From assembly GCF_019396385.1 (NCBI RefSeq), contig NZ_JAHKRN010000040.1:17950-81949 (forward strand): 64,000 nucleotides of DNA, written 5' to 3'. Position numbers and translations under genes: made by a program. The DNA comes from Nonomuraea harbinensis (GTDB taxonomy: Bacteria; Actinomycetota; Actinomycetes; Streptosporangiales; Streptosporangiaceae). This document shows positions 34,638 to 43,178 of this stretch, piece by piece. Below the pieces are notes generated by a model. It did no database searches. It had not been told where the DNA came from and saw nothing but the letters and a program-made list of their open reading frames with translations. Every line of letters begins with the position of its first letter. The stretch's first letter is position 1.

Positions 34638-35560
34638 CAGGAGCTCCTCCGTTCGTTGATGCGGAACTGGACGACGGTCACGGTGAACACCAGGAGGAAC
34701 AGCACCAGCGCGATCGCCGAGGAGTAGCCGAACTCGCCCTCCCTGATGCCCTCCCGGAAGATGAGCTGGGCCAGCACCAGCGTGCTGCGGCCCGGCCCGC
34801 CGTCGGTCATGACCACGATCAGGTCGAGCACCTTGAAGCTCTGGATGGTCAGCATGACCAGCACGAAGAACGTGGTCGGCCGCAGCGACGGGATCGTGAT
34901 GCGCCAGAACCGCTGCCAGGCGTTGGCCCCGTCGACCATGGCGGCCTCGTAGTACTCCTTGGGGATCGTCTGCAGACCGGCCAGATAGAGCACCATGTAG
35001 TAGCCCATGTCACGCCACACGCTGGTGGCGATGACCGCGGGCATCGCCCAGTCGGTGCTCGCGACCCAGCGCGGCGGGTCCTGGACGCCGATCGCCTCCA
35101 GGAACAGGTTGACCGGCCCCGCCGTGGGGTTGAACAGCATGTTCCAGACCACGGCCACCGCGACCAGCGAGGTGACGTACGGGAAGAACGCCGCGGTGCG
35201 GAAGAACTCGACGCCGCGCAGCCTGCGGTTCAGCGCCATGGCCAGCCCGAGGGCGGCGGCGAGGGTCAGCGGGATGTGTCCGGCCGAGTAGTAGATGGTG
35301 TTGCGGAGCGCCACGTGGAAGTTCTCGTCGTTCCACAGCCGCGCGAAGTTCTCCAGCCCCACCCACTCGGGGTCGTTGGCGGAGTCCCATTCCATGAACG
35401 CCAGCGCGAACGCGGCGAGCACCGGGACGAGCGTGAACAGGGCGAAACCCAGGAAGTTCGGCAGGATGAAGCTCCACCCGATCAGGGTGTCGCGCCAGGC
35501 CCGCCGGCGGCGGGGCGTCTGCGATCCGCCCGGCGCCGGGTGCGTCATTACGTGCGCCAT
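34637..35560 (-). CDS. Carbohydrate ABC transporter permease (MalF/LacF type)
   Basis: The 307-residue permease has six transmembrane segments, starting near residue 30 (WSFILPNFLGFALFTLVPVL), and the loop YYEAAMVDGANAWQRFWRITIPSLRP. It is the first permease after the binding-protein gene. A 12-bp palindrome (35579-35590) and a stable hairpin (35617-35640) lie between the binding-protein gene and this one and may reduce permease expression. The start is the ATG at 35560 with GAGGG upstream. Confidence 0.92.
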   Translation of the reverse strand: MAHVMTHPAPGGSQTPRRRRAWRDTLIGWSFILPNFLGFALFTLVPVLAAFALAFMEWDSANDPEWVGLENFARLWNDENFHVALRNTIYYSAGHIPLTLAAALGLAMALNRRLRGVEFFRTAAFFPYVTSLVAVAVVWNMLFNPTAGPVNLFLEAIGVQDPPRWVASTDWAMPAVIATSVWRDMGYYMVLYLAGLQTIPKEYYEAAMVDGANAWQRFWRITIPSLRPTTFFVLVMLTIQSFKVLDLIVVMTDGGPGRSTLVLAQLIFREGIREGEFGYSSAIALVLFLLVFTVTVVQFRINERRSS

Positions 35561-35578
35561 GGTGTCCCTCTGTGAATC

Positions 35579-35640
35579 CTTTCGCGAAAGACTCCTCGCG
35601 AACCTGATGCGGGAGCGGCGGGCGCCCCCCTGCGCCCGCC
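35579..35640 (-). promoter_or_regulatory. Palindrome and hairpin between binding-protein and permease genes
   Basis: CTTTCGCGAAAG (35579-35590) is a perfect palindrome, and GGCGGGCGC (35617-35625) pairs exactly with GCGCCCGCC (35632-35640) over a 6-base loop. On the minus strand the hairpin follows the binding-protein stop. A partial terminator or mRNA-stabilising stem that gives more lipoprotein than permease is a common arrangement. Confidence 0.55.
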
Positions 35641-35650
35641 ACGGCGTCCC

Positions 35651-36955
35651 TTAGTTGAGGACTTCGCTCTTGACGCGGTCGCTCATCGACTTGATCCCCT
35701 CGGTCACCGACTTGTCGCCGACCATGATCAGCTGGTGCTCCTCGTTGAGGATGGTGTCGACGTCGGAGGTCTTGTCGCTCACCGGCATCTCCAGCACGAC
35801 CTTGTCCGGCTCGAACGCCTTCTTCGACAGGTCGTCGGCCGGCATGCCCTTGAGGCCGAAGTACGCCTCGGTGATCGCCGGGTCCTGCAGCGCGGGCACC
35901 ACGCCCACCTTGGTGATCGCCTCCGCGCCGGCCTTGCTCGCGGCGAACTGGACGAACTTCCTGGCCAGGTCGGCGTTCTCGCTCCGCTTGTTCACCGCGA
36001 ACGCCGTCGGCGAGCCGAACGTGGTGACGTCGGTGGCGCCCGGCCGCTGCGGCATCGGGGCCAGCGCCCAGTCGACCTGGCTCTCGCCCTTCTCCTTGGC
36101 CTCGAGGATGCCGGAGATGTACCAGGTGCCCATGGGCATCATGGCCGTCGCGGCGGTCTCGAACATGGTCCGGTAGTCGGCCTGCTGGGCCGTCGCGGTG
36201 CCGAAGTCCAGCGCGTTGCCGCCCTTCTGCAGCCCCAGCGCCATGTTGTACTGGTCGGCGAAGAAGTTGTAGTCGCCGCTGAGCTGGTCGCCGCCGGTCT
36301 GGGCCGCCGAGATCGCCTGGATCACCGACCGCCAGGTGTGGTGGTAGGTGCCGTAGACCTTCTGGTTGCCGTCGCCCTGGCTGAGCTGCTGGGCGTACTT
36401 GGCGTAGTCGTCCCAGGTGATGGGGCCGTCGAGCTTGATGTTCGCCTTGTCGAACATGGCCTTGTTGTAGTAGAGCAGCCAGAAGTCCTGGCGGTACGGC
36501 AGCGCGAAGTAGCTGTCGTTGACGTTGAAGGCGTCCAGGCCGGCGAGCTTGGAGGTGTCGGTCGACTTGACCATGTCCGTGATGTCGAGGAGCTGCCCGC
36601 GGGCGGAGTAGCGCGAGTAGTCCGTCACGTTCTTCATGGTGATCACATCGGTCTTGTCGCCACCGGCCAGCATCGTGGTGACCTTCTCGGGATAGTCGTC
36701 CGCGAGAATGTCGGCCGGCTTCACCGTGACCCCGGGGTTCGCCTTCTCGAAGGCGTCGAACAGGGCGGTGAACTCCGGCGTCTTGGCGAGGTTCCACACG
36801 GTGATCGTGAGGGTGGTGCTCCCGCCGCCTTCGGCGGTCTCACCGGAGCCGCCGCCACCGCACGCGGCGACCGCGAGGGCGAGCGCGGCGGCCACTCCCG
36901 CGGTCTTCACAAGATGGCGGCGCACTCTGGCCTTGGGGGGGTTCGAAGGGATCAT
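35651..36955 (-). CDS. Carbohydrate-binding lipoprotein of ABC importer
   Basis: The 434-residue protein has a lipoprotein signal (lipidation Cys32 in AVAAC) followed by a Gly/Ser linker and an extracellular solute-binding fold (LTITVWNLAKTPEFTALFDA, GVTVKPADIL, FWLLYYNKAMFD). It captures an oligosaccharide for the two downstream permeases. The ATG at 36955 has GAAGGAG about eight bases upstream. It lies 29 bases after the dehydrogenase gene. The ligand may be the product of the heparinase II/III-like or DUF2264 enzymes of the same island, by context only. Confidence 0.92.
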   Translation of the reverse strand: MIPSNPPKARVRRHLVKTAGVAAALALAVAACGGGGSGETAEGGGSTTLTITVWNLAKTPEFTALFDAFEKANPGVTVKPADILADDYPEKVTTMLAGGDKTDVITMKNVTDYSRYSARGQLLDITDMVKSTDTSKLAGLDAFNVNDSYFALPYRQDFWLLYYNKAMFDKANIKLDGPITWDDYAKYAQQLSQGDGNQKVYGTYHHTWRSVIQAISAAQTGGDQLSGDYNFFADQYNMALGLQKGGNALDFGTATAQQADYRTMFETAATAMMPMGTWYISGILEAKEKGESQVDWALAPMPQRPGATDVTTFGSPTAFAVNKRSENADLARKFVQFAASKAGAEAITKVGVVPALQDPAITEAYFGLKGMPADDLSKKAFEPDKVVLEMPVSDKTSDVDTILNEEHQLIMVGDKSVTEGIKSMSDRVKSEVLN

Positions 36956-36984
36956 TGATCCGGTCTCCTTCCATGAAGCCGGGC

Positions 36985-38001
36985 TCAGGCGCTCACGCTG
37001 ATCTCGTCGGCTGTGACCGGCGCCCGTGGCGGCAGGCCGGACAGGTAGCGTTCGAGCTCGTCGAGGGCGCTCTCACTCATCCGCCGGGTCTCTGATCCCA
37101 GAGATCCGGCGACGTGGGGGGTGATCATGACGTTGTGCAGGTCGTACAACGGCGAGTCGGCGGGCAGCGGCTCCGGGTCGGTCACGTCGAGGATCGCGTC
37201 GAGCCGCCCCGTCACGCACTCGCTCTCCAGAGCGGCGGTGTCGAGCACGGACCCACGCGCCGTGTTGATGACGGTCGCGCCGTCCCTCAGCAGGGCGAGC
37301 TCCGCCGCCCCGATCAGGTGACGCGTCTCGGGCAGCGCGGGCACGTGCAGGGTGAGCACGTCGCAGCGCCGCAGCAGGTCGGGCAGCTCGACCAGCCTGC
37401 CGCCGGCCGCGCGCACCTCGGCCGGGTCGGCGTACGGGTCGGCCACCAGGATGTCGACCTCCAGGCCGCGCAGCCTTTCGGTGACCCTGCGGCCCACCCG
37501 CGAGAAGCCGACGACACCGATCGTGCGCCCGCGGTTGGACAGCTCGCCGCGCCCGGCCGCGTAGGACCAGTCGTCGCGATGTTTGCGCGCGTCGTGGGCC
37601 AGGAACGGGGCCTTCTTGCCCGCGAAGATGATCGCGGCGAGGGTGAACTCGGCGACCGGTATCGCGTTCTCGTCGGCGGCGTTGGTCACGAGTATCCCGC
37701 GCCGCCATACCTCGTCGGTGACGAAGGAGCGTACCGTGCCCGCGCAATGGAAGATCGCCCGGAGCTCCGGCGCACCGGCCAGCAGCTCCTTCGTCAGCGG
37801 GGGGCAGCCCCACGAGGTGACGAGCACCTCGACCTCGCGCAGCCTGCGCCGTACGAGCGGGTCGTCGAAGTTCATGGTCGAGATAGGATCGGTGAGTTCG
37901 ACGAGTTCGTGCAACCGTCGTAACTGCGGCTCCTGAAACTGCACCCCGAAGTGCGCAGGATCCATGACCAGCAGGGCCTGTGGTCGACGACGGTCTCTCA
38001 C
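36985..38001 (-). CDS. D-2-hydroxyacid dehydrogenase
   Basis: The 338-residue enzyme has the family's N- and C-terminal split catalytic domain around a Rossmann fold (GVVGFSRVGRRV), with the catalytic Arg in NTARGSVLD, Glu in DPEPLP and His in ITPHVAGSLG. It reduces or oxidises D-2-hydroxyacids with NAD(H), and in sugar loci often handles keto-acids from uronates. The GTG at 38001 has AAAGGA six bases upstream. It is the first gene of the operon, divergent from the DUF2264 gene. The repeats at 38040-38110 overlap its predicted promoter. Confidence 0.9.
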   Translation of the reverse strand: MRDRRRPQALLVMDPAHFGVQFQEPQLRRLHELVELTDPISTMNFDDPLVRRRLREVEVLVTSWGCPPLTKELLAGAPELRAIFHCAGTVRSFVTDEVWRRGILVTNAADENAIPVAEFTLAAIIFAGKKAPFLAHDARKHRDDWSYAAGRGELSNRGRTIGVVGFSRVGRRVTERLRGLEVDILVADPYADPAEVRAAGGRLVELPDLLRRCDVLTLHVPALPETRHLIGAAELALLRDGATVINTARGSVLDTAALESECVTGRLDAILDVTDPEPLPADSPLYDLHNVMITPHVAGSLGSETRRMSESALDELERYLSGLPPRAPVTADEISVSA

Positions 38002-38019
38002 CCGGATCCTTTCGGCAGC

Positions 38020-38110
38020 AAGCGCTTACCAGTGTCGCTGATCATGTCCGATCATTTCAATCACGTCAAGATCTCTTTAGGGCGCTATACGATCGTTATC
38101 GATCGTCAAG
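38020..38110. promoter_or_regulatory. Operator region: phased GATC repeats and AGCGCTT sites
   Basis: GATC begins at 38040, 38050, 38070, 38091 and 38101, spacings of 10, 20, 21 and 10 bases, most extended as GATCATxTCx or GATCGTTATC. ACGATCG (38089-38095) and CGATCGT (38100-38106) also form an inverted repeat. AAGCGCTT (38020-38027) is a LacI-type half-palindrome. The cluster sits between the divergent dehydrogenase and DUF2264 genes; the same GATC phasing occurs at 43187-43246. Confidence 0.6.
38041..38069 (-). promoter_or_regulatory. Predicted promoter of the dehydrogenase-transporter operon
   Basis: On the minus strand TTGACG (38069-38064) and CATGAT (38046-38041) are separated by exactly 17 bases, a good housekeeping promoter. 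GATC repeats at 38040 and 38050 lie on its -10 and spacer, as expected for a repressor site. Confidence 0.6.
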
Positions 38111-38176
38111 GTCAGGATTGGCGGCGCATTTCGGCGTGAAGGCTGATCGAAGTGAGCGCTTTTGATCAGTCTTTGC

Positions 38177-38205
38177 TTGACGTGTTCGCTCGGTGATGCC
38201 AGCAT
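38177..38205 (+). promoter_or_regulatory. Predicted promoter of the DUF2264 gene
   Basis: TTGACG (38177-38182) and CAGCAT (38200-38205) are 17 bases apart. Transcription would start near 38212, leaving a short leader before the ATG at 38238. This rules against translation from the GTG at 38193. GATC sites at 38145 and 38164 precede it. Confidence 0.5.
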
Positions 38206-38237
38206 CGCCTGAACTCATCGCTGACTGGGGAGGCCCG

Positions 38238-40112
38238 ATGCGCTGGCTGCGGGAGCTGGACGACCGGAAACTCTCGCCCCACACCGGCTGGACCCGCGAC
38301 CACTGGGCGGCGCTGGCCGACCATCTCCTGCTGTCGGCGCGGCGCCACGCGTCCCCCTCGCACGCGCGGATCTCCTTCCCCGGCGAGCCGGGCGGCTACG
38401 GCCCCGACGTGGACGGGCTGGAAGGCTTCGCGCGCACGTTCCTGGCCGCCGGGTTCCGGGTGGCCGGCGAGGGCGGCCGCGACCCGCACGGCCACCTGGA
38501 GTGGTACGCGCGCGGCCTGGCCGCCGGCACCGACCCGGGCTCTCCCGAGCGGTGGGTGCGGCTGGACGAGCACGACCAGGCCAAGGTCGAGGCCGCCTCC
38601 ATCGCGCTGGTGCTCCACCTGACCAGGCCGTGGCTGTGGGACCGGCTCGACGAGGGCGTCCGGGAGCGGGTGGTCGCCTATCTGGCCCCGGCGATCGGGT
38701 CCTGGTATCCGCCGATCAACTGGGTGTGGTTCCAGATCGTGGTCGAGCAGTTCCTCGCCTCCGTCGGCGGGCCGTGCTCTCCCTCCGACATCGAGGCCGG
38801 GCTCGCGCTCACCGACGGGTTCGCCCGCGAGCAGGGCTGGTACGCCGACGGCGACAAGCGCGCCTACGACCACTACGTCGGCTGGGCGCTGCACTTCTAC
38901 CCGCTGCTGTGGACCGAGATGGCCGCCGGCGACCCGGCCGCCGACACCCGCCGCCCCGCCTACCTGTCCAGGCTGGAGCGCTTCCTGCGCGACGCCGTCC
39001 ACCTCGTCGGCGCCGACGGGTCGCCGCTCATCCAGGGCCGCAGCCTCACCTACCGGTTCGCCGCCGCCGCCCCGTTCTGGGCGGGCGCCAGGGCCGGGGT
39101 CGGGTCGCCCGGCCTGCTGCGCCGCGCCGCCTCCGGCATCGTCCGCCACTTCGCCGAGCGCGGCGCCCCCGATGACGACGGCCTGCTGACGCTCGGCTGG
39201 CACGGCCCGTGGCGGTCGATCGCGCAGTCCTACTCCGGCACCGGCTCGCCCTACTGGGCCGCCAAGGGCCTGTACGGCCTGGCGCTGCCCGCCGACCACC
39301 CCGTGTGGACCGCCGTCGAGGAGCCGCTGCCGGTGGAGGAGGGCGACTTCCAGCTCGCGATCCGGTCACCCGGCTGGCTGGTCTCCGGCACCCGCGCCGA
39401 CGGGGTCGTCCGCGTCGTCAACCACGGCACCGACCACGCGCTGCCCGGCGACCAGCTGTCCGACTCCCCGCTCTACGCCCGCCTGGGTTACTCCACCGCC
39501 ACCTCGCCCGTCCTGGCCGGCCCGCACGCCGCCGACCCGCTCGACCAGTCGGTCACCCTCCTCGACCCGTCGGGCCGGCCCAGCCACCGCACCGGCTTCG
39601 ACGCCCTCCTCGCCGACACCCTCCCCACCGGCACCGCGCTCGGCGCCTCCCGCTGGCGGGCCCACTGGGTCGAGCCCGGCCTGGACGCCCCCGACCACGG
39701 CTCGGGCCGCGCCGGCGCCGTCACCCCCGGCCCGACGCTCACAGTCGTGTCCGCGCTGCGCGGCCCCTGGGAGGTCCGGCTCGTCCAGGTGGCCGCCCCC
39801 TGCTCGTCCCCTCTGCGGATCGGCGGCTGGCCGGTCTCGTCGGCCTCCGACTCCCTGATCGTCCCCGGCCCCGGCCTCGACCTGGCGGACGTCACCCGCG
39901 CCGAGGACGCCACCCCGCTGTCCCCGGAGACCTTCATCCCCTGGTGCGGCACCACCGCCGCCGCCGAGCCCGGCCGCTGGTACGTCGCCGGCGTCCACCT
40001 CGGCACGGCCGCCTCCCCGGCCCCCGAGATCGCCTGGACCGCCACCACCGCCCGCATCACCTGGCCGGACGGCGTCACCGACACCCTCGACCTTCCCGCC
40101 CTCCTCCGCTGA
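38238..40112 (+). CDS. DUF2264 protein of polysaccharide utilisation
   Basis: The protein (624 residues from the chosen start) has the alpha/alpha-barrel-like N-terminal region of DUF2264 proteins (TGWTRDHWAALADHLL, WYADGDKRAYDHYVGWALHFY, SLTYRFAAAAPFWAGA) and a beta-rich C-terminus. DUF2264 members are found in polysaccharide utilisation clusters, but their activity is not established. There is no signal peptide, so it acts inside the cell on imported fragments. I chose the ATG at 38238 with GGGGAGG five bases upstream; the GTG/ATG at 38193-38196 would lie inside the predicted promoter. It diverges from the dehydrogenase-importer operon and converges on the chimeric regulator gene. Confidence 0.85.
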   Translation: MRWLRELDDRKLSPHTGWTRDHWAALADHLLLSARRHASPSHARISFPGEPGGYGPDVDGLEGFARTFLAAGFRVAGEGGRDPHGHLEWYARGLAAGTDPGSPERWVRLDEHDQAKVEAASIALVLHLTRPWLWDRLDEGVRERVVAYLAPAIGSWYPPINWVWFQIVVEQFLASVGGPCSPSDIEAGLALTDGFAREQGWYADGDKRAYDHYVGWALHFYPLLWTEMAAGDPAADTRRPAYLSRLERFLRDAVHLVGADGSPLIQGRSLTYRFAAAAPFWAGARAGVGSPGLLRRAASGIVRHFAERGAPDDDGLLTLGWHGPWRSIAQSYSGTGSPYWAAKGLYGLALPADHPVWTAVEEPLPVEEGDFQLAIRSPGWLVSGTRADGVVRVVNHGTDHALPGDQLSDSPLYARLGYSTATSPVLAGPHAADPLDQSVTLLDPSGRPSHRTGFDALLADTLPTGTALGASRWRAHWVEPGLDAPDHGSGRAGAVTPGPTLTVVSALRGPWEVRLVQVAAPCSSPLRIGGWPVSSASDSLIVPGPGLDLADVTRAEDATPLSPETFIPWCGTTAAAEPGRWYVAGVHLGTAASPAPEIAWTATTARITWPDGVTDTLDLPALLR

Positions 40113-40123
40113 CGGGACGGCGG

Positions 40124-41245
40124 TCAGGCGGAGGAGGAACGCACGATCAGCCGGGGCTCGACGACCACGCGGTGGGCCGGGCGGTGCGGGTCCCGGTCGG
40201 CCAGGCGGGCCGCCAGCAGCGCGAACGCCGCGCGCCCGATGGCCGCCTTCGGCGGACGCACCGCCGACAGCGGCGGGTCGCACAGCTCGGCCACCTCGTC
40301 GTCGTACGTGACCACCCCCAGGTCTCCTGGCACCCGCAGGCCGCGTTCCTGGCAGCGCTCGACCAGGCCGATCGCCTCCGGATCCGGATGGACGAGCAGC
40401 GCCGTGGTGCCCGTGGCGAGGCAGGCGTCGAGGATCTGGTCCAGGGCCGCCGTCCAGCCGGGGTCGCGCCGGTCGACCACGGTCAGGTCGGGGGCGCCCT
40501 CCAGGCCGAGCTCCTCGCTCGCCTGCCGCCACCCGCGCCGCACGTGCGGCGCCGTCGGGCTCTGCTCGGTGGTGATGACGCCGATCCGGCGGTGCCCGAG
40601 CGCGGCCAGGTGGCGCACGGCCATCGCGGCCCCGAGCGCGTGGTCGCTGACGACGGACTCCATGGCCTCCTGGTAGGGACCGATGGTGGCGGCGCGTTCG
40701 ACGAGCACGACCGGGACGGGCGCCTGGCGCAGCCACCGCACCAGCTCCTCGCCGTCGTCGCCGGTGGTCGTGGGCGCGACGAGCAGCCCGTCCACGCCTA
40801 CGAACTCCACCAGCCACGACAGCTGCCGCCGCTCGTCGGCCGCCTGGTAGGAGGCGCCGCGCAGGACGATCCTGGCCCCGGCCGCCGCCGCGGCCTGCCG
40901 GACGCCGCGGATCACGTCGGGCCAGTAGTAGTCGAGCGACGGCACGACCATCCCGATCGTGAGCCGCCGCGCCTCGCCGCCGTTCTCCTCGGGGACGGGC
41001 TGCGGCGGCGCGGCCCCTTCCGGCTCGCCGACGAGCGCGCCGCCGTGCAGCACGGCCCCGCCGCGCACCCGCCGGATCACCCCCTGGGAGGCGAGCAGCG
41101 CGATGTCGCGGCGGATGGTGATGGCGGAGACGTCCAGCTCCTCGGCCAGGTCGGTGACGCGCACCACGCCGCGCTGCCGCAGCAGCTCGACCACCTGGGC
41201 GCGGCGCTCGTCCGGCAGCGGCGCCGGCGAACCGGTCCCGGTCAT
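40124..41245 (-). CDS. Chimeric regulator: DeoR DNA-binding domain fused to LacI-type sensor
   Basis: The 373-residue protein starts with a DeoR-type winged helix (ERRAQVVELLRQRGVVRVTD, ITIRRDIALLASQGVIRRVRGGA, about residues 12-70). It continues, instead of a DeoR phosphosugar domain, with a LacI/ribose-binding sensor (LTIGMVVPSLDYYWPDVIRG to GVVTYDDEVAELCDPPLSAV). The ATG at 41245 overlaps the stop of the heparinase-like gene (ATGA), so it is co-transcribed with it. It is the best candidate to bind the phased GATC repeats of both divergent regions. Free sugars rather than phosphosugars would be the ligand. Confidence 0.9.
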   Translation of the reverse strand: MTGTGSPAPLPDERRAQVVELLRQRGVVRVTDLAEELDVSAITIRRDIALLASQGVIRRVRGGAVLHGGALVGEPEGAAPPQPVPEENGGEARRLTIGMVVPSLDYYWPDVIRGVRQAAAAAGARIVLRGASYQAADERRQLSWLVEFVGVDGLLVAPTTTGDDGEELVRWLRQAPVPVVLVERAATIGPYQEAMESVVSDHALGAAMAVRHLAALGHRRIGVITTEQSPTAPHVRRGWRQASEELGLEGAPDLTVVDRRDPGWTAALDQILDACLATGTTALLVHPDPEAIGLVERCQERGLRVPGDLGVVTYDDEVAELCDPPLSAVRPPKAAIGRAAFALLAARLADRDPHRPAHRVVVEPRLIVRSSSA

Positions 41246-43155
41246 CCCCGCACCCCCACCCGCACCAGGACCGACCCTTCGGCGGTGCCGGGCAGGGCCA
41301 GCTCCAGCCGGGTCAGCCGGTCGCCCCACACCGAGGTGAGCATCGGGTCGTCCAGCTCGCGCACGGTCAGCGAACCGGCCGCCCGCTCCGGGTCCCACGT
41401 GAGGACCGCGGCCCGCCCGCCGCCGGGCGGCCGCACCTCCACCTCCCCGGGCCTGTCCTGCCGCACCTCGCCGGCCAGCAGGAACCGCAGCGCGCTCGGC
41501 TCCCCGTCGCCGGTGAAGCGCCAGGCGTCCTCGATCGTCACCTCGCCGGACGACCGGTCGAGGAGCGCCGTCCGCCACCACCGCTCCAGCCCGCCGACCG
41601 GGTAGGCGGCCGCGAGGTCCAGCCGTACCCGGAAGAGGCCGGGCTCGTCGGCCACCTCGACGTCCCTGGCCCGGTAGGACGCGCCCGCACGCTGCGGCGT
41701 GCCGCGGACCTCGGGCACGTTGTGCCAGTCACCGCGCATCGTCCAGATCGCGTAGCGGTCGGGCCCGAACGTCCGCGCCGTGTACGTGGGCCGCCCCGCG
41801 TCGACCACGGCCGGCACCCCGTCGACGGCCACGATCACGGAGCCGACGTCGTTGTGGTTGTGGTTCTCCGCGTTGTGCCCGCCCTTGACCACGAGCGCGA
41901 GCCCCCGGTCGGTGCCGCCGGCCGCGCGCGCGACGCCCACCTGGGTGCCCGGCAGCCACGCGGAGGCGACCAGCGGCGGCCCGGCGGCCTCGGCCTCCAG
42001 CCACGCCGGGTCGCCCAGCGCGGTCATGACCCGCCCCAGCTCGGCGGCGGGGGAGACGGCGGCGGCGCGCTGGGCGGCGGCGTGACGGACGCCGTCGGGA
42101 TCGCCGACCCGCCGCGCCCACCGGTGGAGCACGTCCCAGGGCTGGCCGGCGGGCGGCCGCGCGCGGGCGTCGGCGACGTTCACGTACCACCCGCCGCCCA
42201 GATGCATCAGGTACGGGAAGCGCACGGTCGCGCGGACCACCGGCGCCCCGGCCGCGTCGAGCACCCCCGAGGTGGCGTGCGCCAGCACGTCGAGCGCCTC
42301 CAGCGCGCGGCAGGCGCCGTTCCACCAGTATTCGTAGCCCTCGTCCACCGACCCGTCGGGAGGCAGCGCCGCCAGATAGCGGTCGACGCCCTCGACGGCC
42401 AGCGCGACCTGCAGCGCCCGCTCTTCGCCCGGCTCGGCCAGGCGCAGCGCGGCGACCAGCACGTTGCCGCAGATCCACGGGCACCAGTTGTGGACCTGAC
42501 CGTCGAGTCCGAGCCAGTGCCAGTCGCGCCGCCGGGTGAACGGCTCCAGCACCCGCGCCCGCACCTCGGCGCGCACCCGCTCGCGCACGCCGGGGAAGCG
42601 CTCGTCCAGCCGCTCGCCGATCGCCTGGTCGGCCCAGGCGAGCTGGGCGGCCACGTCGCCGGCGCCGAGGTCGAGGCAGGGGGCGGCCGGGTCCGGCAGC
42701 ACGGCGCCGCGCGGCCGGCAGGACTCCTCGTGCGCCGGCCAGCACCACGAGCTCTGCTCGCACAGCAGCACGATCCCGTCGGCGGCCTCGGCCAGCCACC
42801 CGTCGTCGCCGGTGGCCGCCGCCATGAGCACGGCCCGGGTCAGCCGGTCCTGGCGTTCGAACACGTTGCGCTCGTAGACCGTGCGGTCGCCGTCCTGGAA
42901 GTAGCGCGCGTACTGCGAGGCGAGCGGTTGCGGCCACGGAGAGCCGCGCTCGGCCTCCGCCCGCTCGCGCACCGGCTCCAGCGCCCGCCGCGCCGGCTCG
43001 CCCGCCAGGTCGGGGGCGGGCAGCGCGCGGCCGGGATCCAGCAGGACGCGGGCCAGCGCGCCCGGAGAGGCGGCCGCTCCCCAGAGGCTGAGCAGTGGGC
43101 CGGGACGGGCGGTCTCCGCGGCCCGGAGGGGCGGGCCGGTCGCCGTGTTCGTCAT
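41242..43155 (-). CDS. Heparinase II/III-like polysaccharide lyase family protein
   Basis: The 637-residue protein has an N-terminal alpha/alpha toroid (about residues 1-350, RYFQDGDRTVYERNVF, WAGADQ-like repeats). A C-terminal beta-sandwich carries the family signature KGGHNAENHNHNDVGSVIVA near residue 430, which matches heparinase II/III enzymes that eliminate uronic-acid polymers. No signal peptide is visible, so it may act on imported oligosaccharides. The ATG at 43155 has GAGGAGG closely upstream. It forms a two-gene operon with the chimeric regulator. The exact substrate (glycosaminoglycan, alginate, other uronate polymer) is unknown. Confidence 0.87.
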   Translation of the reverse strand: MTNTATGPPLRAAETARPGPLLSLWGAAASPGALARVLLDPGRALPAPDLAGEPARRALEPVRERAEAERGSPWPQPLASQYARYFQDGDRTVYERNVFERQDRLTRAVLMAAATGDDGWLAEAADGIVLLCEQSSWCWPAHEESCRPRGAVLPDPAAPCLDLGAGDVAAQLAWADQAIGERLDERFPGVRERVRAEVRARVLEPFTRRRDWHWLGLDGQVHNWCPWICGNVLVAALRLAEPGEERALQVALAVEGVDRYLAALPPDGSVDEGYEYWWNGACRALEALDVLAHATSGVLDAAGAPVVRATVRFPYLMHLGGGWYVNVADARARPPAGQPWDVLHRWARRVGDPDGVRHAAAQRAAAVSPAAELGRVMTALGDPAWLEAEAAGPPLVASAWLPGTQVGVARAAGGTDRGLALVVKGGHNAENHNHNDVGSVIVAVDGVPAVVDAGRPTYTARTFGPDRYAIWTMRGDWHNVPEVRGTPQRAGASYRARDVEVADEPGLFRVRLDLAAAYPVGGLERWWRTALLDRSSGEVTIEDAWRFTGDGEPSALRFLLAGEVRQDRPGEVEVRPPGGGRAAVLTWDPERAAGSLTVRELDDPMLTSVWGDRLTRLELALPGTAEGSVLVRVGVRG

Positions 43156-43178
43156 AGTCCCTCCTCGGGAGCCACCTC

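Noticed and set aside
38193..38237. Upstream starts for the DUF2264 gene
   Set aside because: They would place the coding region inside the predicted promoter, and the GGGGAGG site lies before the ATG at 38238.
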